DNA of 64,000 nucleotides from Paraphysomonas bandaiensis (Eukaryota; Chrysophyceae). Location: contig CBFFRP010000363.1 in NCBI GenBank assembly GCA_965644295.1, positions 248,001 through 312,000 of the forward strand, read 5' to 3'. This document shows, piece after piece, positions 1 to 11,155 of this stretch. The notes under the pieces were generated by a model, which saw only the letters and a program-made list of their open reading frames with translations, was not told the DNA's origin and searched no databases. A program made the position numbers and the translations under genes. Within the stretch, counting starts at the first letter, position 1; every line of letters starts with the position of its first letter.

Positions 1-16
1 TTATTCTCCCTTCCAG

Positions 17-157
17 ACTACCTGCTGCTGTGAACACCACCTTGAAGAGGGCCCTAAAGATCTGCCGCATATACAGGAGACATATGCCAAAGACACTGAC
101 CGCAAGTTGTTTGTGTTAGGACAAGTAGATTGGGCAGGAGCGTATGATCCGGCTTAA
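17..157 (+). CDS. Possible terminal exon of a gene cut by the window edge
   Basis: A pyrimidine-rich tract ends in CAG at 14-16. The frame that follows stays open to a TAA at 155-157 and ends in a peptide with the motif VDWAGAYDPA. This looks like a last exon whose upstream part lies outside the window. I do not recognise the peptide. A chance open frame of 47 codons cannot be excluded. Confidence 0.2.
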   Translation, partial: TTCCCEHHLEEGPKDLPHIQETYAKDTDRKLFVLGQVDWAGAYDPA

Positions 158-330
158 ACACGCAACTCGTCGTATGCCCATGTAGCTAACTAAATCGTGT
201 TGTATAGTTGAGCACTTGTCGGTGCATGCAATAGTAACTAGATGAGAGTCATGTTATGCATAGTGTCGCGCGAGTTGTTAGGTTGGTCGCGGCAACGCAC
301 AAGCTTGCGCTTCTTAATAATCAGATTTTC

Positions 331-760
331 AATTAGCAATAGGCGTCAAGAATCGTCACCAGTTAAGAGGCTAGATGAAAACTAGTTAAGCTAGATAGAC
401 TTCTGCCTGTAACCAACTAGTGCAAATTCTCACATCCTACTATATGTTATATGTATCGCTGCGGAAGCTGCTTATGCGTCGCACGCACCATGGTGCGACC
501 ACTTCCGTTCTTGTATGTGAGGGAGAAGCTCTCTATGAACGTGAGTCCTTGAAGTACAGTAGGGGTTTAGTCAGGAGGGGCGCCCCTTGGGGTAGGGCTC
601 CGCAGGACTTTGTGGAGGCTCAGGATTCTGAATTAGTGAGTCGAGTGTTCCTAACCTGAGATAAACCGGCGATGGGGTAGGATGGAACTCCGGCGTGTCT
701 TGGGAAGGCTCGGGCCACAAGTTGGGCCTGGGGCAGAGACGTAGACGGAGGTGTAATTGA
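331..760 (-). mobile_element. Retroposon family copy R1, 5'-truncated, with remnant of the coding end
   Basis: On the minus strand the copy ends with the family tail (complement of TTAGCAATAGGCGT at 333-346). It also carries the conserved hairpin core with GCACCATGGTGC near 485. The GC-rich part at 571-750 codes, on the minus strand, a peptide ending in EPYPKGRP and a stop at 571-573. The same C-terminal peptide is found in copy R7 at 40788 onwards. This shared coding end and shared 3' region identify a non-LTR retrotransposon. The outer borders are approximate and I found no target-site duplication. Confidence 0.55.
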
Positions 761-856
761 TATGTTATATATGATATGATGGTATATATGATATGGTATA
801 TATGATATGTTATATACGATATGTTATATATGATATGTTATATATATATGATATGG
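741..856. repeat. Short TATATGATATG tandem repeat
   Basis: Imperfect tandem units of about 15-16 bp built on TATATGATATGTTATA and TATATGATATGGT run through this stretch. It is simple AT-rich satellite DNA and no gene overlaps it. Confidence 0.8.
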
Positions 857-2561
857 TTCACATCAGTGGTGGTTCTAAACTAAAAAAAACTGAACTAGAT
901 ATAACACTCTCTCAATAAGTTAAAGTTGTGATAACATCTCTCATCAGTCATTGTCATTTGCTAAATCTACATTGTCAGAATTTTCAATCAATATCAAGTC
1001 TTAGATAGTGACAATCTTATACAGTCAATGTATTTTTCAGTTTAACTCTATCACTCTTTCTTGTTAAAATTGTCATATTATGTTTTATGTAGATAGTATA
1101 TTGTGAAACTTTTGTAAAATCACGATTGCCGAAGAAATTACCTTAGTTTGTGGCATATTAGTGGCACTAATTTTTATTATTCATCTAGTTCGTCATATAT
1201 ATATATTAATTGTGTTAAGATGATCATTTCCGGTCAATTCGTCTGACTTTAGCTCCATCAGTTTGAGCTGGGGGGGGGTTCACCTCGAAATTTCTCGACT
1301 AAATAATATATCAAATCATTGGCTAGTGCTTCTTTCTCAGGTTCTTTCTATCTGACCTACCTTTCTACTATCTTTAACAACGCTTTAGCTACAAGTTGTT
1401 GAACTGATTCTGATTTCTCTCGAGCCACTTATACAGATCCTCCTTATATACTTGTTTTGTACAGCTACCGGTGCACTATCAGGCAGGGCGTCCTTTAGGT
1501 CTTAAATAATTTCGACTTTTGTGCATTTGCTATGCCTTGCGTTTCGTGATCCAGTTGATTACACCAATCTGACAAAAAACTAGATGTTTCTAATCTGAAC
1601 TACCGTCCGTCATAAATCAAGACTTGTGGCATTTTAAATGGGTTCTAGAGATTTACTAGACACTGACTCTACTCAATATAATCAATTTGTTAAATATATT
1701 ATAGCTATTATTCATCACTCTTTCTATTGAACGAAGGTCTTACTATATATTTTCAATATACGTGTAAGATTCAGAACTAATTTAGCATTGCAATTTAACT
1801 AACTAGTGCTTAACTCTGATATCCTACTACTATTGTATATCGTAAGCGCCAAGGTGAAACCACTTCTCCTCTATCACTCAAAGCAAACGCAGTGAGCACG
1901 CAACAACGCAGAATGTTGATATACCTAACACCTGACATCTGCTGACTTCAGGACTCTTTGTAACTACTATATCGACTGTGTCACTACTACCAACCAATAT
2001 TGCACAATCTTAAATAGACACGATCTTCTCACTAACATTATTTATATATTTTCTTTAATTCATGTTGTATTGCTACCGATTGTTATCCTAAGTATCTGTA
2101 GTGGTTAAGATACAGCTTCTAACTGCTAATAAATAAGCTTAACTCAACCCGACGTAGATAATCTTGCCATAAAGAGAGCATTCTACTGACCGTATCTAGT
2201 TATTAACTCGTCGTCAAAAATTCAAATCAATGCAATATTCACAATCCACTACTTCTATTAATCGATAATTTAAATCTAACTTCAACACATACGTATTGTA
2301 TATAGAAAGATAAATACGCACCAAACATATACCAGGGAACACAAGTGGTCGATGCAAACAACTATATAATATCCATAATGCAGTGGCCATATGTAAACAT
2401 AGTTACATCTGGGATATAATATTCTTGTCGCATATGTATTAGACATGTTGCAGTACGCCCGCCGCTGTAAATTCATTCATAAGAAATATATCGCATAAGA
2501 AATATAACCTACCAAGTAACACAGTACAATGTACACTATATATTGTGGAGGCGGGAAGATA
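857..2561. other. AT-rich intergenic region without a recognisable gene
   Basis: No long open frame or splice-consistent exon chain is visible. A G-tract lies near 1269-1278. A fragment of the dispersed retroposon family occupies about 1760-1960. The short open frames at 2282-2476 read through low-complexity AT-rich DNA and have no family features. Confidence 0.6.
1760..1960 (-). mobile_element. Retroposon family copy R2 (degraded 3' part)
   Basis: The segment shares with copies R3, R4 and R8 the string CTCTGATATCCTACTA, the GCACCAAGGTG-like core (here decayed to GCGCCAAGGTG) and the TGCTGACTTCAGG block. The tail and the opposite end are not clear, and borders are approximate. It is a decayed fragment on the minus strand. 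Confidence 0.5.
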
Positions 2562-3776
2562 TCAACACAAGACTCTGTGGTGCTGAGGCGCGGGGGCGAG
2601 GCTGATTGTGCGGTAGTTTGACGTGAACTGTAGATATCCATGCTCAATGAGTGCTTCAATGATGTCTTGTACATCAACAGCATCAATGCCCATACGCACT
2701 AGACATCCCCCCTCCTTTGCACACTTCGCTGCGATTTCTTGTGCCGTTTGTAAATCGCCGGAAACTAGGATCGTTGCGTAAGCATCAGCTCTACCTGGAG
2801 TGATTTCCGCCCGATTTATTAGCCACTGCGATAGCTCTACTTGCGCCACTTCCATACTACATAGAGTGCACGAGCCATCCTCATCGTATTCAGTCAGTGT
2901 TGGAAGTGATGGCTGAGAATTGACAGAGTAATCGCTGTCCAGTCTATCTGTCTTATCTACAGCTATCACGTCGAGAACAGCGGCATAAAGTGCTTGTTTC
3001 ACATCGCAAATATCTCCCGTTGCATCAACTGCAGGGCACCGACCCATAGCTTTACTAATGACTACCCCCCTACCAACATAGCAGTTACATGGTTACATTA
3101 GAATTAGGTGAAAAAAAGCTGCACATACCATGTTGACGGGGATCGTAAAGTTGGGTGCAAAATAACAGGAATCATGCGATAGTCCGGAGAGCGCGTAAAA
3201 CACATTTCAAAATCACTGCTATTGGCATCAGCGGTGGCAACATATCTGTACATTGAGCGCACACAGTCAATACAAATAACAATGCTGTGCATTTCTTACT
3301 CAGGAGTGAGGCAAACGAGCACACACTTAGCGTTTTGGATACCTAAGTTTAGACTCCGTTGTTCCAGCTTCAAGGAAGTAGCCTGGGGACAGAGTTACTA
3401 TGCACTGGTAACAACAGCTAAGACAGAGCCAGTACCTGGTGATTAGACCATACGACCAATCCTTTGCTGCTAAGAAATTCTTTGAGGATATTTATTCTAT
3501 CCAATATGACACTGCGATGATTATTAGTCATCTTAGCATGCGAAAAAAACACCTATAGAAAGAACCAAGTTACACCGTACATTGGATCCAAAATTAACGT
3601 ACATCGCTTCGTGAGTACAATTGCCATACGATTTCCTTGGCGATTAAGTTATTCGCGCCCTTATGCTTGTTGAAAATATCTAAATCGAAGCTTTCTCCCG
3701 TCAGATTAATGCATGTTTCCAAATCTACATAATCTGGTATGTCGCAAATATCGCTAATGCTTGCACCGGACCCCAT
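2562..3776 (-). CDS. TIR-domain protein with N-myristoylation motif and C-terminal SAM-like region
   Basis: Five exons on the minus strand: 3776-3603, 3552-3436, 3382-3300, 3245-3129 and 3069-2562. All junctions are GT-AG and phases agree, giving 332 aa. The start MGSGAS is a typical N-myristoylation signal, so the protein is probably membrane-attached. Residues 59-175 form a TIR fold: box 1 VFFSHA, then GLVVWS, CVLVCLTPEY, RMIPVIL and a late STWGVV motif. Glu138 in SSDFEM sits where TIR NADases carry the catalytic glutamate. Residues about 242-309 have a SAM-like pattern ending in RMGIDAVDVQDII. TIR domains serve either as NAD+-cleaving enzymes or as signalling adaptors. Which applies here is not shown by sequence alone. 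The TIR call is strong; the SAM call is tentative. Confidence 0.75.
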
Positions 3777-4898
3777 TCTACGTAACTATCTATATATCTT
3801 TCCACGCACACAGATACAGCAATAGCGAGTGGACCCCAAACAATATGCCCCACTTCAAATTGACATCACGATTTGTTTGTGTTGTACGCATATGTTTGCA
3901 TTGATCTTCTTCTTCTTCTCTTGCACTTAAGATGGTCGCACCACACTGAACACTTTGCAATAACTTCAACTTTTTCGAGTGAAAAAAAATGACACACGAA
4001 CTTTCTCCCTTCATCCCCAAGAATCGCCCTGACACCACTCATATCGGAATGATTGGATAGAGATGATTCTAGGTACTGTGCGCTGTACATCAACACCTCT
4101 GTGCATGCACGGGATTGTACACGAATAGATATATATATATATATATATATATATAGGTCCACGAATCTATAATATTATCTCTCATTGCGTTACCAGAAGT
4201 GTCTAGGGCATAGGGAAATGCGATAAATGTGTTGTTTCAAGCATACCATTTCATAGGCAAGCGCAGCATGAAACTCATCACGTAAAGGATTTATTCTTTC
4301 ACATAGGAGAGTAAGAGCAATGAGAATTACCAATAGTGGAGATAATCACTCGGCAAAAGAACAATGCCGCAGCGTCATAATTTACTATATAATTTCTGCT
4401 TATAAGGCAGATAAAGAAATATGTTCTAATCATTACAGAATTGTTAGCATATAATTGACTTGACTGCTGAGATATGTTAGAGTGTTCAGCATTTTCACGA
4501 TTAGCCTCGCACTTAGAGTGAGATATTAAAAAGTTCGTAAAATAATCAATGCTAATTAGCCTAGCGATAATAGTGTTGAGATTCCTCTGCCTTTCTATTA
4601 TATACGTAGTTTCGTGGTTAAATTTATGTAGGAACAATGAAATTAACAATAAACATAGTTACCGCGTTGTCAGGATGCGGAATACAGGTATTTTAGAATT
4701 AGCAATATGTACACGATTCGTGGTTTCTAGATTTAGCAATTTATAAATTCGTTATACGATAAAAAATAATATAGAATTACTGCATACGGTTGTATTATTA
4801 GTATAAATTTATTTTACAAGCACCAGAAGTTGATAGATTTCAAAAACTAACTACCCACATCAACTTTAACACGCCTTCTAATAAACATTCTACAGACG
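3777..4898. other. Intergenic region between the TIR gene and PDH E2
   Basis: The DNA is AT-rich. It holds a (TA)n tract at about 4131-4155 and overlapping short frames on both strands that look like chance. The first 200 bp upstream of the TIR start codon should hold its promoter, but I see no specific motif. Confidence 0.5.
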
Positions 4899-6909
4899 TT
4901 ACAGTAGTAGCGTAATCGGATTCTGCGCATACTCTTTGAATGCCTGCAGCCATTCTGCACCAACGGCTCCATCCACGACACGGTGGTCACACGAGAGTGT
5001 TGTTACCATTACAGGAGCAATCTGTACACCATAATCACCTCAGCAAACATAAACACTTATTGAAAGCTTAAAATCACTTAATGGCATTCATGCACATTTA
5101 TGATTTCAGTAGGCGAAACCGGCCCCACTTAAGTATAATTTACTCACCGTCCAGTTCTCTTGTCCCTCTTCTTCGGCCATAGGGTTCGGGATGACAGCGT
5201 CAACAACGGTGCCAAGAGATAATGCGCACGCCTGAGGGGTCAAAACAATAGGAGCGGCACTCTTCACGCCGAATACACCTATGTATATAAAACTTTAGCG
5301 AATATGTTAAAAAAGCAAAGTGTGACAACGATAAGTGTTACGAAACGATACCCCAAAATAGGGCCGATCAGCATTGTTAACTTAAACTCATATGTAAACA
5401 TAGTAGATAACTCCACTTGACTTTACCTAAATTATGAACGGAGAAAGTACCCATTTCAAGCCTATCGTCTGCATTACTCTCAAAAGCAGAGAGCTGCAGT
5501 AAAAATGCAAGAGTAAGCATACTGTGACCGCAATGCACTGATTTAGTGTACCTCGTGGGCAATGCGAGTCAAGCCCATTGATTCAGCGCCTTTGAGCACT
5601 GGGGCTCTTATATTCGATCCGCCTCCGACCATCACGTTAATATCAACCTATTTGAGCATTACACAGTCACAAAGGAAGCCTAAAGCGGGTACCTGGTCGT
5701 ATCTGCGAATGAAACTGTCCATCCAATGAGAGTTTATCACCGGAACCTGATAAGTAAATTAAAAAATCAAAGGCCAACCACCACGCATGGACAACCATAT
5801 CAACAAGTTGGTACCGTTGTCATGGCCTTGGCAGCAGCTTTCACGAGAAAATCTTGCACAGATATTTCATGATCTTCACCCATATTCAGCTGATCTCTTA
5901 AAGTCATTAATTTCGTGAGGTTGATCTCAACGGACAGGAAGTAGTGTGGGACCACCTTCTTAGAATGTGCAAACATAGTAATAAGAGATTCTGCGCTGGT
6001 GCCGGTCGTACTGACAGGAGACGGACTGGTAGCGGGTTGAGCAAAGAGTTCATTGGATATTGTGCTTTTCGCAACTCCTGCACCAATAGATTTCTCCATG
6101 TCTGGTGCAATGATCCGGCTGTCAGGTCCAGAGGTGGTGCTGCTAGAAGAAAGAGTGGTCAAATCTAGTCGGTTATCTCGGGCAAGTGCACGAGCGTATG
6201 GAGAAGCAAATACACGCTCGTCAGAATACATGGATGCACCAGTTGGACCACTGGAGCTGGCGAACGATGCTTCCGGAGCGATGACTGGAGCAGCAGAGGA
6301 AGCTGAGGATTCGGAGACAGATGTAGACGATGAGTCACATGAAATTACATCGGCGACAGTATAATTAGCAAATGCGGGAACATTTGACTCCTCCTCTACA
6401 GTTATCATCATAGGCTCACCCACCTTATATATCATGACGTTAAGTAAGTTGACAACAGCAATTTCGATTTACGTGCGCAACAATTCAGCTAGTAATGATA
6501 TAGGCATAACTCAGAACACCCTATATCCTTACCTTCAACTCTCCTGACCCTACTAATATTTTCGCTATAAATCCGTCATCTGTTGCTTCATAGGTAACAG
6601 TTGCCTTGTCGGTTTCTACTTCACAGATCGCCATACCAGGCTCAAACCCATCGCCCTCTTTTAGTGCCCAGTTAGCAATTGAACCGGATTCCATAGTCTA
6701 TACACCATACGTCAATCAAAAATACTACGATTAATATCAATGTTATCGCTTACAGGTGAGAGAGCAGGCATGGGAACGACAGTGTGTTTCGGATACGACG
6801 AGAACATCATAGCCTGTTGCGTGAAAGGGGTGGAATATGCTTGAAATCTAGGGATAACTTTAAATATCTTTGAACTGTGGAGCCCTGAGATACGTCTAAT
6901 ACATAACAC
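4899..6909 (-). CDS. DLAT: Dihydrolipoyl acetyltransferase, E2 of pyruvate dehydrogenase (mitochondrial)
   Basis: Eight exons on the minus strand: 6909-6754, 6697-6533, 6423-5815, 5746-5693, 5647-5552, 5493-5427, 5278-5148 and 5021-4899. Phases agree throughout, giving 466 aa. The N-terminus is basic and hydroxylated like a mitochondrial presequence. Then comes one lipoyl domain opening with MPALSPTMESG, with the lipoyl lysine in ETDKA (Lys83). A Ser/Ala-rich linker leads to the E1/E3-binding domain (about 177-217, [12 protein letters not shown]). The catalytic acetyltransferase domain follows, with the active-site motif DHRVVDG near the C-terminus (His439, Asp443). E2 moves acetyl groups from E1 to CoA in the mitochondrial matrix. 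The C-terminal ITLLL fits PDH rather than branched-chain or oxoglutarate E2. Animal DLAT has two lipoyl domains; this one has one, as in yeast. Confidence 0.93.
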
Positions 6910-7989
6910 ATTAACACGTACACCTGATAGTATAGTACATACGTCATGCTCCTGACTGCCATCGCCCTGCCCACCCTATGCTCACTATATCTACTACACT
7001 GATTAAAATGGGCTCGGGATTTCCATGCTAACCGCATCATCTCTACGTCTGCTAGTGCGGTTAAGGGCCCTGAACTGTGTAGTACTGCAATCTATCCACA
7101 TTGATGAACTAACTTATATGTGTGTGTGTGCGTGTGTTGTATATGATGCCAGCCACGCAGTATCATAATCTAGATACAAGAATACATATCAGTATATCCG
7201 ATATACGGCGTGCTCGAAGAGAGAGAGCGTGGCCATATACAGCAGGAATACAGCGTGTAGATTGGCTGCAACATTGAAAGAAAATCAAGCCAAATTAAGA
7301 CAACCGCAAACACACATACACATACTCACATATCTACACACCACTTACAGAACAACCTCCTCGCCACTGCTGTATTTGTAGATATGCTGATGGGTGGGAT
7401 CTGTTACTCATACGGCTCCATTGTTGGCAAGGTAAGCATATTCCTGTGGTACACCCACTTCGATTGTACACATATGATCATATCACAGCCTGTGTTCCTC
7501 TTATTACTAATAGAAGTGTCGCAAAGTATGCTGTATGTGGACGCTAACAGACATCTGTCTCTGGATTTTGTGATCAATATGCCAATTATTTTCTTGAAAA
7601 TGTGTAGTTTTTGTGACACTTGAAGTGTCAAAACTGAGGCTTTTTATGTATTATTTTCCAACAGGAGAGCTGTACATAATTCCGCATACACTCTATTAGC
7701 GAGTGACATCGCATACACTCTATTGTCCCGTTTTCCTGACATTTCTTTATTGTTGAGTACCGTACCTCACCGTACAGCATATCCTTCGACATAGGATACA
7801 TGCAGTGTAATATATGAGGCAGTGTGTATGTGGAGAATACATATGCATATGTACGTAGAGCCTATACAGCAGTATGTCCAGATAGGATAACCAGCACACA
7901 CATACACATACACATACAACTCTGAATGTTAGAAGAATCACCTTAACAGGACATTAAACTCATAGTACTCTAAGACAGCGAGGTCAATA
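6910..7989. promoter_or_regulatory. Shared upstream region between divergent PDH E2 and NBR1-like genes
   Basis: About 1.1 kb separates the two start codons. It contains short TG/CA tracts at about 7118-7137 and 7893-7917. A small open piece at 7384-7431 is followed by a good donor (GTAAGC at 7432), but no downstream exon fits it. No defined promoter element could be identified. Confidence 0.35.
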
Positions 7990-9837
7990 ATGAAACCAGT
8001 GAAGTCCTACTCTCAGTCAACCCTTAAACTGTCTCTTGATAGTGAGGTGCGGCGTATAGCTATAGAGATCCCTGTATCTTACTCTCAACTAGAGATGCAC
8101 GCAAGAAATCTGTTCCCTAGACTCACACGAGCTCCAATAGGATCAATTACCTTCCATTGGATCGATGATGAGAATGATCGTGTGGTGATATCGTCGGATT
8201 CAGAGGTGGAGGAAGCGTGTCGTACTATGAGTGCGGATCAGAAGGGATACATTCGCTTTGAGGTGTCTTTAAATGAAGCGGATGTAAGAAATGAAACTAC
8301 TTTGACAGACAATAGTTCCACTGCAGATCAGAGGAGATCTGTTTGCAGTGAGTGTGGACAGGCCACAACTGCATGTGTTCGGTATAACTGTTCCGTGAGA
8401 TCTGATTATCAACTGTGCGCCACTTGCGAGAAGAAGCACCCTCAGCCCTATCCTATGATTAAGATGTACGAGCTCAGTGACTCCAACGAATCTTTCACTA
8501 ACACACAGGTGAGTTCTCACGGAAATGATTGTACCGGGAATAGTTTATCGACGTTGCTCGCTGTCAACTGGGCTAGTGGTCTGCAAGACTTTCCATCGTG
8601 TGATGCCCACCAGGAACGACGTGAGAATAGCGAACGTCCAGGTTCAACTACTCCACCTCCGCACCACAAGCATATCCGGTGCGTTGTGTGCGGAGTCAAA
8701 CCGATTGTTGGCGCGAGGTACACCTGCACGGTGAGGCGAAATTACCATCTGTGTGCTGCTTGTGAAGCGAAGGTCCCCAATCAAGAACATCCTATGATTA
8801 AAGTATATTCTCCGGAACAAACAAACGCGCCTATGAGCACGAGTATAGATGGTACGTATGGTGGTGGTACCGACAGTGGATACAGTTCGGAGACCTACCA
8901 GCCCTCCGAAGTATTGGGACAGATCGAGAAAGGGTTGTTATGTGATTCTCCTGTCGATGAAGTAAGAGAACAGTGCGCTGGTTTCTACAGAAAAAGCAGT
9001 GCCACAGAGGAAGATGAGGAGGACATTGTTGTTATTCCAGATAATGACTCATTAGATAGAAAAGCACATGGAATGGGCTTATCAGTTGAATCTATGAGCA
9101 TACATGATGTGTCCACTTCGCCGTACCGGCATCAACAACAAGCTTCAGTTCCTAGTGTTAGCCCTATTTCTAACGTTTCTACTGCACATACCTCCTCCTC
9201 TTATATTGTTGATTCCAAGGTTGACGCAGAAATAATTTGTGACGCGACTCTGCCAGAGGACGGCACATTGTGCCCAAATGGTAGGTTTGTAAAGATTTGG
9301 ACACTTCGCAATGTTGGCACCGTCGGCTGGCCTGCGGGGTCTGAACTCGCCGATGCTGGGGGAGATGTATTATTTTCTGGATCGGAGCTACGTGTTTCAC
9401 TTCCTCCAATTCCTGTAGGGGGAAAGTGTGATGTGTCTGTTCCCCTTCAAGCTCCTGCCACCCCTGGAAAATACATGGCGTATTTCCGTATGCACACCCC
9501 TGAGATGAGGTGGTTCGGACCACCTCTCTTGGTTAAAGTATGGATTCCGTCAGTATATGATGGTGGTTCTGATAAAGCCGATACTGGCGATATCGAGAGT
9601 GAGGGCTTACAGACAAGACATGAGAAGCGCAGTGAATGTGATCGTCCTCTCCACGACAATTTATTATGGACGAATGAGCTTGATCTACTCGCTGACATGG
9701 GATTTGTTGACGATGATAAGATTATTCCTTTGCTTAAGAAGTATGTGGTATCTCCTTCAGATGGAGGTGAATCTCGAGTCCATTCTAAAGGACTAGAAGA
9801 AGTTGTTTCCATACTCATACGGAACTCGTCGGCTTAG
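7990..9837 (+). CDS. NBR1-like selective autophagy receptor (PB1, two ZZ fingers, FW, UBA)
   Basis: A single uninterrupted 615-aa frame with the NBR1 domain order. An N-terminal PB1 domain (about 10-95) contains the acidic OPCA stretch FHWIDDENDRVVISSDSEVE. Two ZZ-type zinc fingers follow, at about 118-160 (CSECG...CATCEKK) and 228-272 (CVVCG...CAACEAK). The FW domain spans about 405-520, with the signature WTLRNVGTVGWPAGSEL and a WFGPPLLVKVW end. A UBA-like helix bundle closes the protein (about 555-610, DLLADMGF). NBR1 proteins bind ubiquitinated cargo and carry it to autophagosomes. Animal NBR1 has one ZZ; multiple ZZ fingers are known from fungal forms. I did not find a convincing LC3-interacting motif. 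The lack of introns contrasts with most neighbours. Confidence 0.9.
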   Translation: MKPVKSYSQSTLKLSLDSEVRRIAIEIPVSYSQLEMHARNLFPRLTRAPIGSITFHWIDDENDRVVISSDSEVEEACRTMSADQKGYIRFEVSLNEADVRNETTLTDNSSTADQRRSVCSECGQATTACVRYNCSVRSDYQLCATCEKKHPQPYPMIKMYELSDSNESFTNTQVSSHGNDCTGNSLSTLLAVNWASGLQDFPSCDAHQERRENSERPGSTTPPPHHKHIRCVVCGVKPIVGARYTCTVRRNYHLCAACEAKVPNQEHPMIKVYSPEQTNAPMSTSIDGTYGGGTDSGYSSETYQPSEVLGQIEKGLLCDSPVDEVREQCAGFYRKSSATEEDEEDIVVIPDNDSLDRKAHGMGLSVESMSIHDVSTSPYRHQQQASVPSVSPISNVSTAHTSSSYIVDSKVDAEIICDATLPEDGTLCPNGRFVKIWTLRNVGTVGWPAGSELADAGGDVLFSGSELRVSLPPIPVGGKCDVSVPLQAPATPGKYMAYFRMHTPEMRWFGPPLLVKVWIPSVYDGGSDKADTGDIESEGLQTRHEKRSECDRPLHDNLLWTNELDLLADMGFVDDDKIIPLLKKYVVSPSDGGESRVHSKGLEEVVSILIRNSSA

Positions 9838-10102
9838 GTTCCATGTGTTGAACACTCTCTTGGTCTAAACCTACAATTCCCCATGTACATTGCTTATTAA
9901 GTAGATCAACATTTTGAGCTGGTATTTTTCTAACGTTATAGCCCTAACAGCTAGTACTTCGAAGTATGTTGTACCGTTAATAATAATTATTGTGAACATA
10001 TCATGGGAACTGCGTACTGCTGTGTAGTCAATATATATGATATAAATTTCTAACCGCAGAATGCAATGATTCCACTGATTTGTGACACACACACAAGAAA
10101 GA

Positions 10103-10670
10103 CTACATCCAAGCAAAACCAGGAGTTCGTTCTATACTATCCCTTGATACAACGCCCTCTGTAAGCAGGGGTGTAGTTACAAAATCAAATATCAAATCAA
10201 AAGCACCCTTTACCACGGTAACATCACACGACGAATCAGAGTTATCAGCACAGGGAGACTTATCGAAGTTCAGACCAAACGGCATAGATAGATAGGTTCC
10301 ATTGCTCAGGCCTGGTCCTTCAATAACCACGACTTTTAAAGACTCTTCAGTGCTTGTGGTTGGAATGTGTGCAACATGCGCAGAAGTGTTGAGTGCTTTC
10401 TCAATAGGTGACATAGGAGAGCTCACAGAACTATTACTCAGTCCGTCAAGCGATACTGACACAAGTCTGAATGTTTGATTGATCACTTCTATCGGATTCT
10501 GTCCATCAGTCATGTCCGCTGATATGTACTCCCCATACACCTGCAACAATTTGTGGTGTAGTAGAATCAAAATAATACCCTATAATATACACCAGGGCAA
10601 GGGAACAATGTATTGCAAACGTATTGTACCCTCGTCCCATGATTGCAACATTATCAGCAGCTAAATACAT
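10103..10670 (-). CDS. Unknown protein, last exons; start uncertain, next to a retroposon
   Basis: Two exons fit in phase on the minus strand: 10670-10593 and 10540-10103, split by a 52-nt GT-AG intron. They give about 171 aa if the ATG at 10670 is the start. The encoded protein begins with MYLAADNVAIMGRG, goes through a hydrophobic stretch and continues to a Ser-rich middle and an acidic C-terminal half. I recognise no family. Retroposon copy R3 begins only about 10 bp upstream (10681). The gene may therefore have lost upstream exons, or these may lie beyond the insertion. Confidence 0.4.
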
Positions 10671-10680
10671 GCGTATATCC

Positions 10681-11155
10681 CCCCTCAACAAAGTCGGACT
10701 CGCATCTTTTCGTGGTATTATGGGGGATAAGTACCGGAGAGATTTCTTTGGGAAACTGACGTGAGCCGCATATACAATCAGCAGATATTGTTCTGCCCAC
10801 TCTTGGCCAAATGCTTGTGTGGTGCAAGGGACACTAATACACTAATTAGTGTCCCTTGTGTAGACGTCTTTGGGCCTTGACGAATAAACAGACATCCGGG
10901 AATGGGAATGAGCCCACCTCAAAGGCCCTGCTAAAGTTAAGCATTCGGGCTGCTCACCTTCAAAAATCCTGAAGTCAGCAGACGTCAGGTATATCACTGC
11001 GTTTGAATTGAGTGATAGAGCAAAGTGGTTGCACCTTGATGATTGCGGTGATGCACAAGCAGCTTTTACAACGTTAAATAGTAGGATATCAGATTTGAGC
11101 ACCAGTTAGTTATATTTCAATGCTAAATTCGTTCTGACACTTAAAAGCCTATTAA
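10681..11155 (+). mobile_element. Retroposon family copy R3, opposite orientation to the others
   Basis: This copy is the reverse of R4 and R5. It starts with the shared border CCCTCAACAAAGTCGGA near 10682 and ends with the tail AAAAGCCTATTAAT near 11152. It carries the CAAGGTGC core, the TGAAGTCAGCAG block and the GCATTCGGGCTGC block. A perfect 14-bp inverted repeat (10825-10838 and 10845-10858, 6-nt loop) sits inside and is not a family feature. No clear target-site duplication was found. Confidence 0.65.

Noticed and set aside
3001-3047. ATG at 3047 as the start of a 161-aa SAM-like gene
   Set aside because: Upstream exons join in phase and add a full TIR domain and a better start at 3776.
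4299-4746. Overlapping 116-aa and 65-aa frames on opposite strands
   Set aside because: Very AT-rich, low complexity, no motif and no splice-consistent partner.
5944-6364. Plus-strand frames of 74 and 103 aa
   Set aside because: Antisense shadows of the PDH E2 linker exon.
7384-7623. 79-aa frame with a good donor after MLMGGICYSYGSIVGK
   Set aside because: No downstream exon in phase was found, the rest of the frame is AT-rich, and it lies in an upstream region between two real genes.
9179-9818. Minus-strand frames of 114 and 123 aa
   Set aside because: Antisense shadows of the NBR1-like gene.
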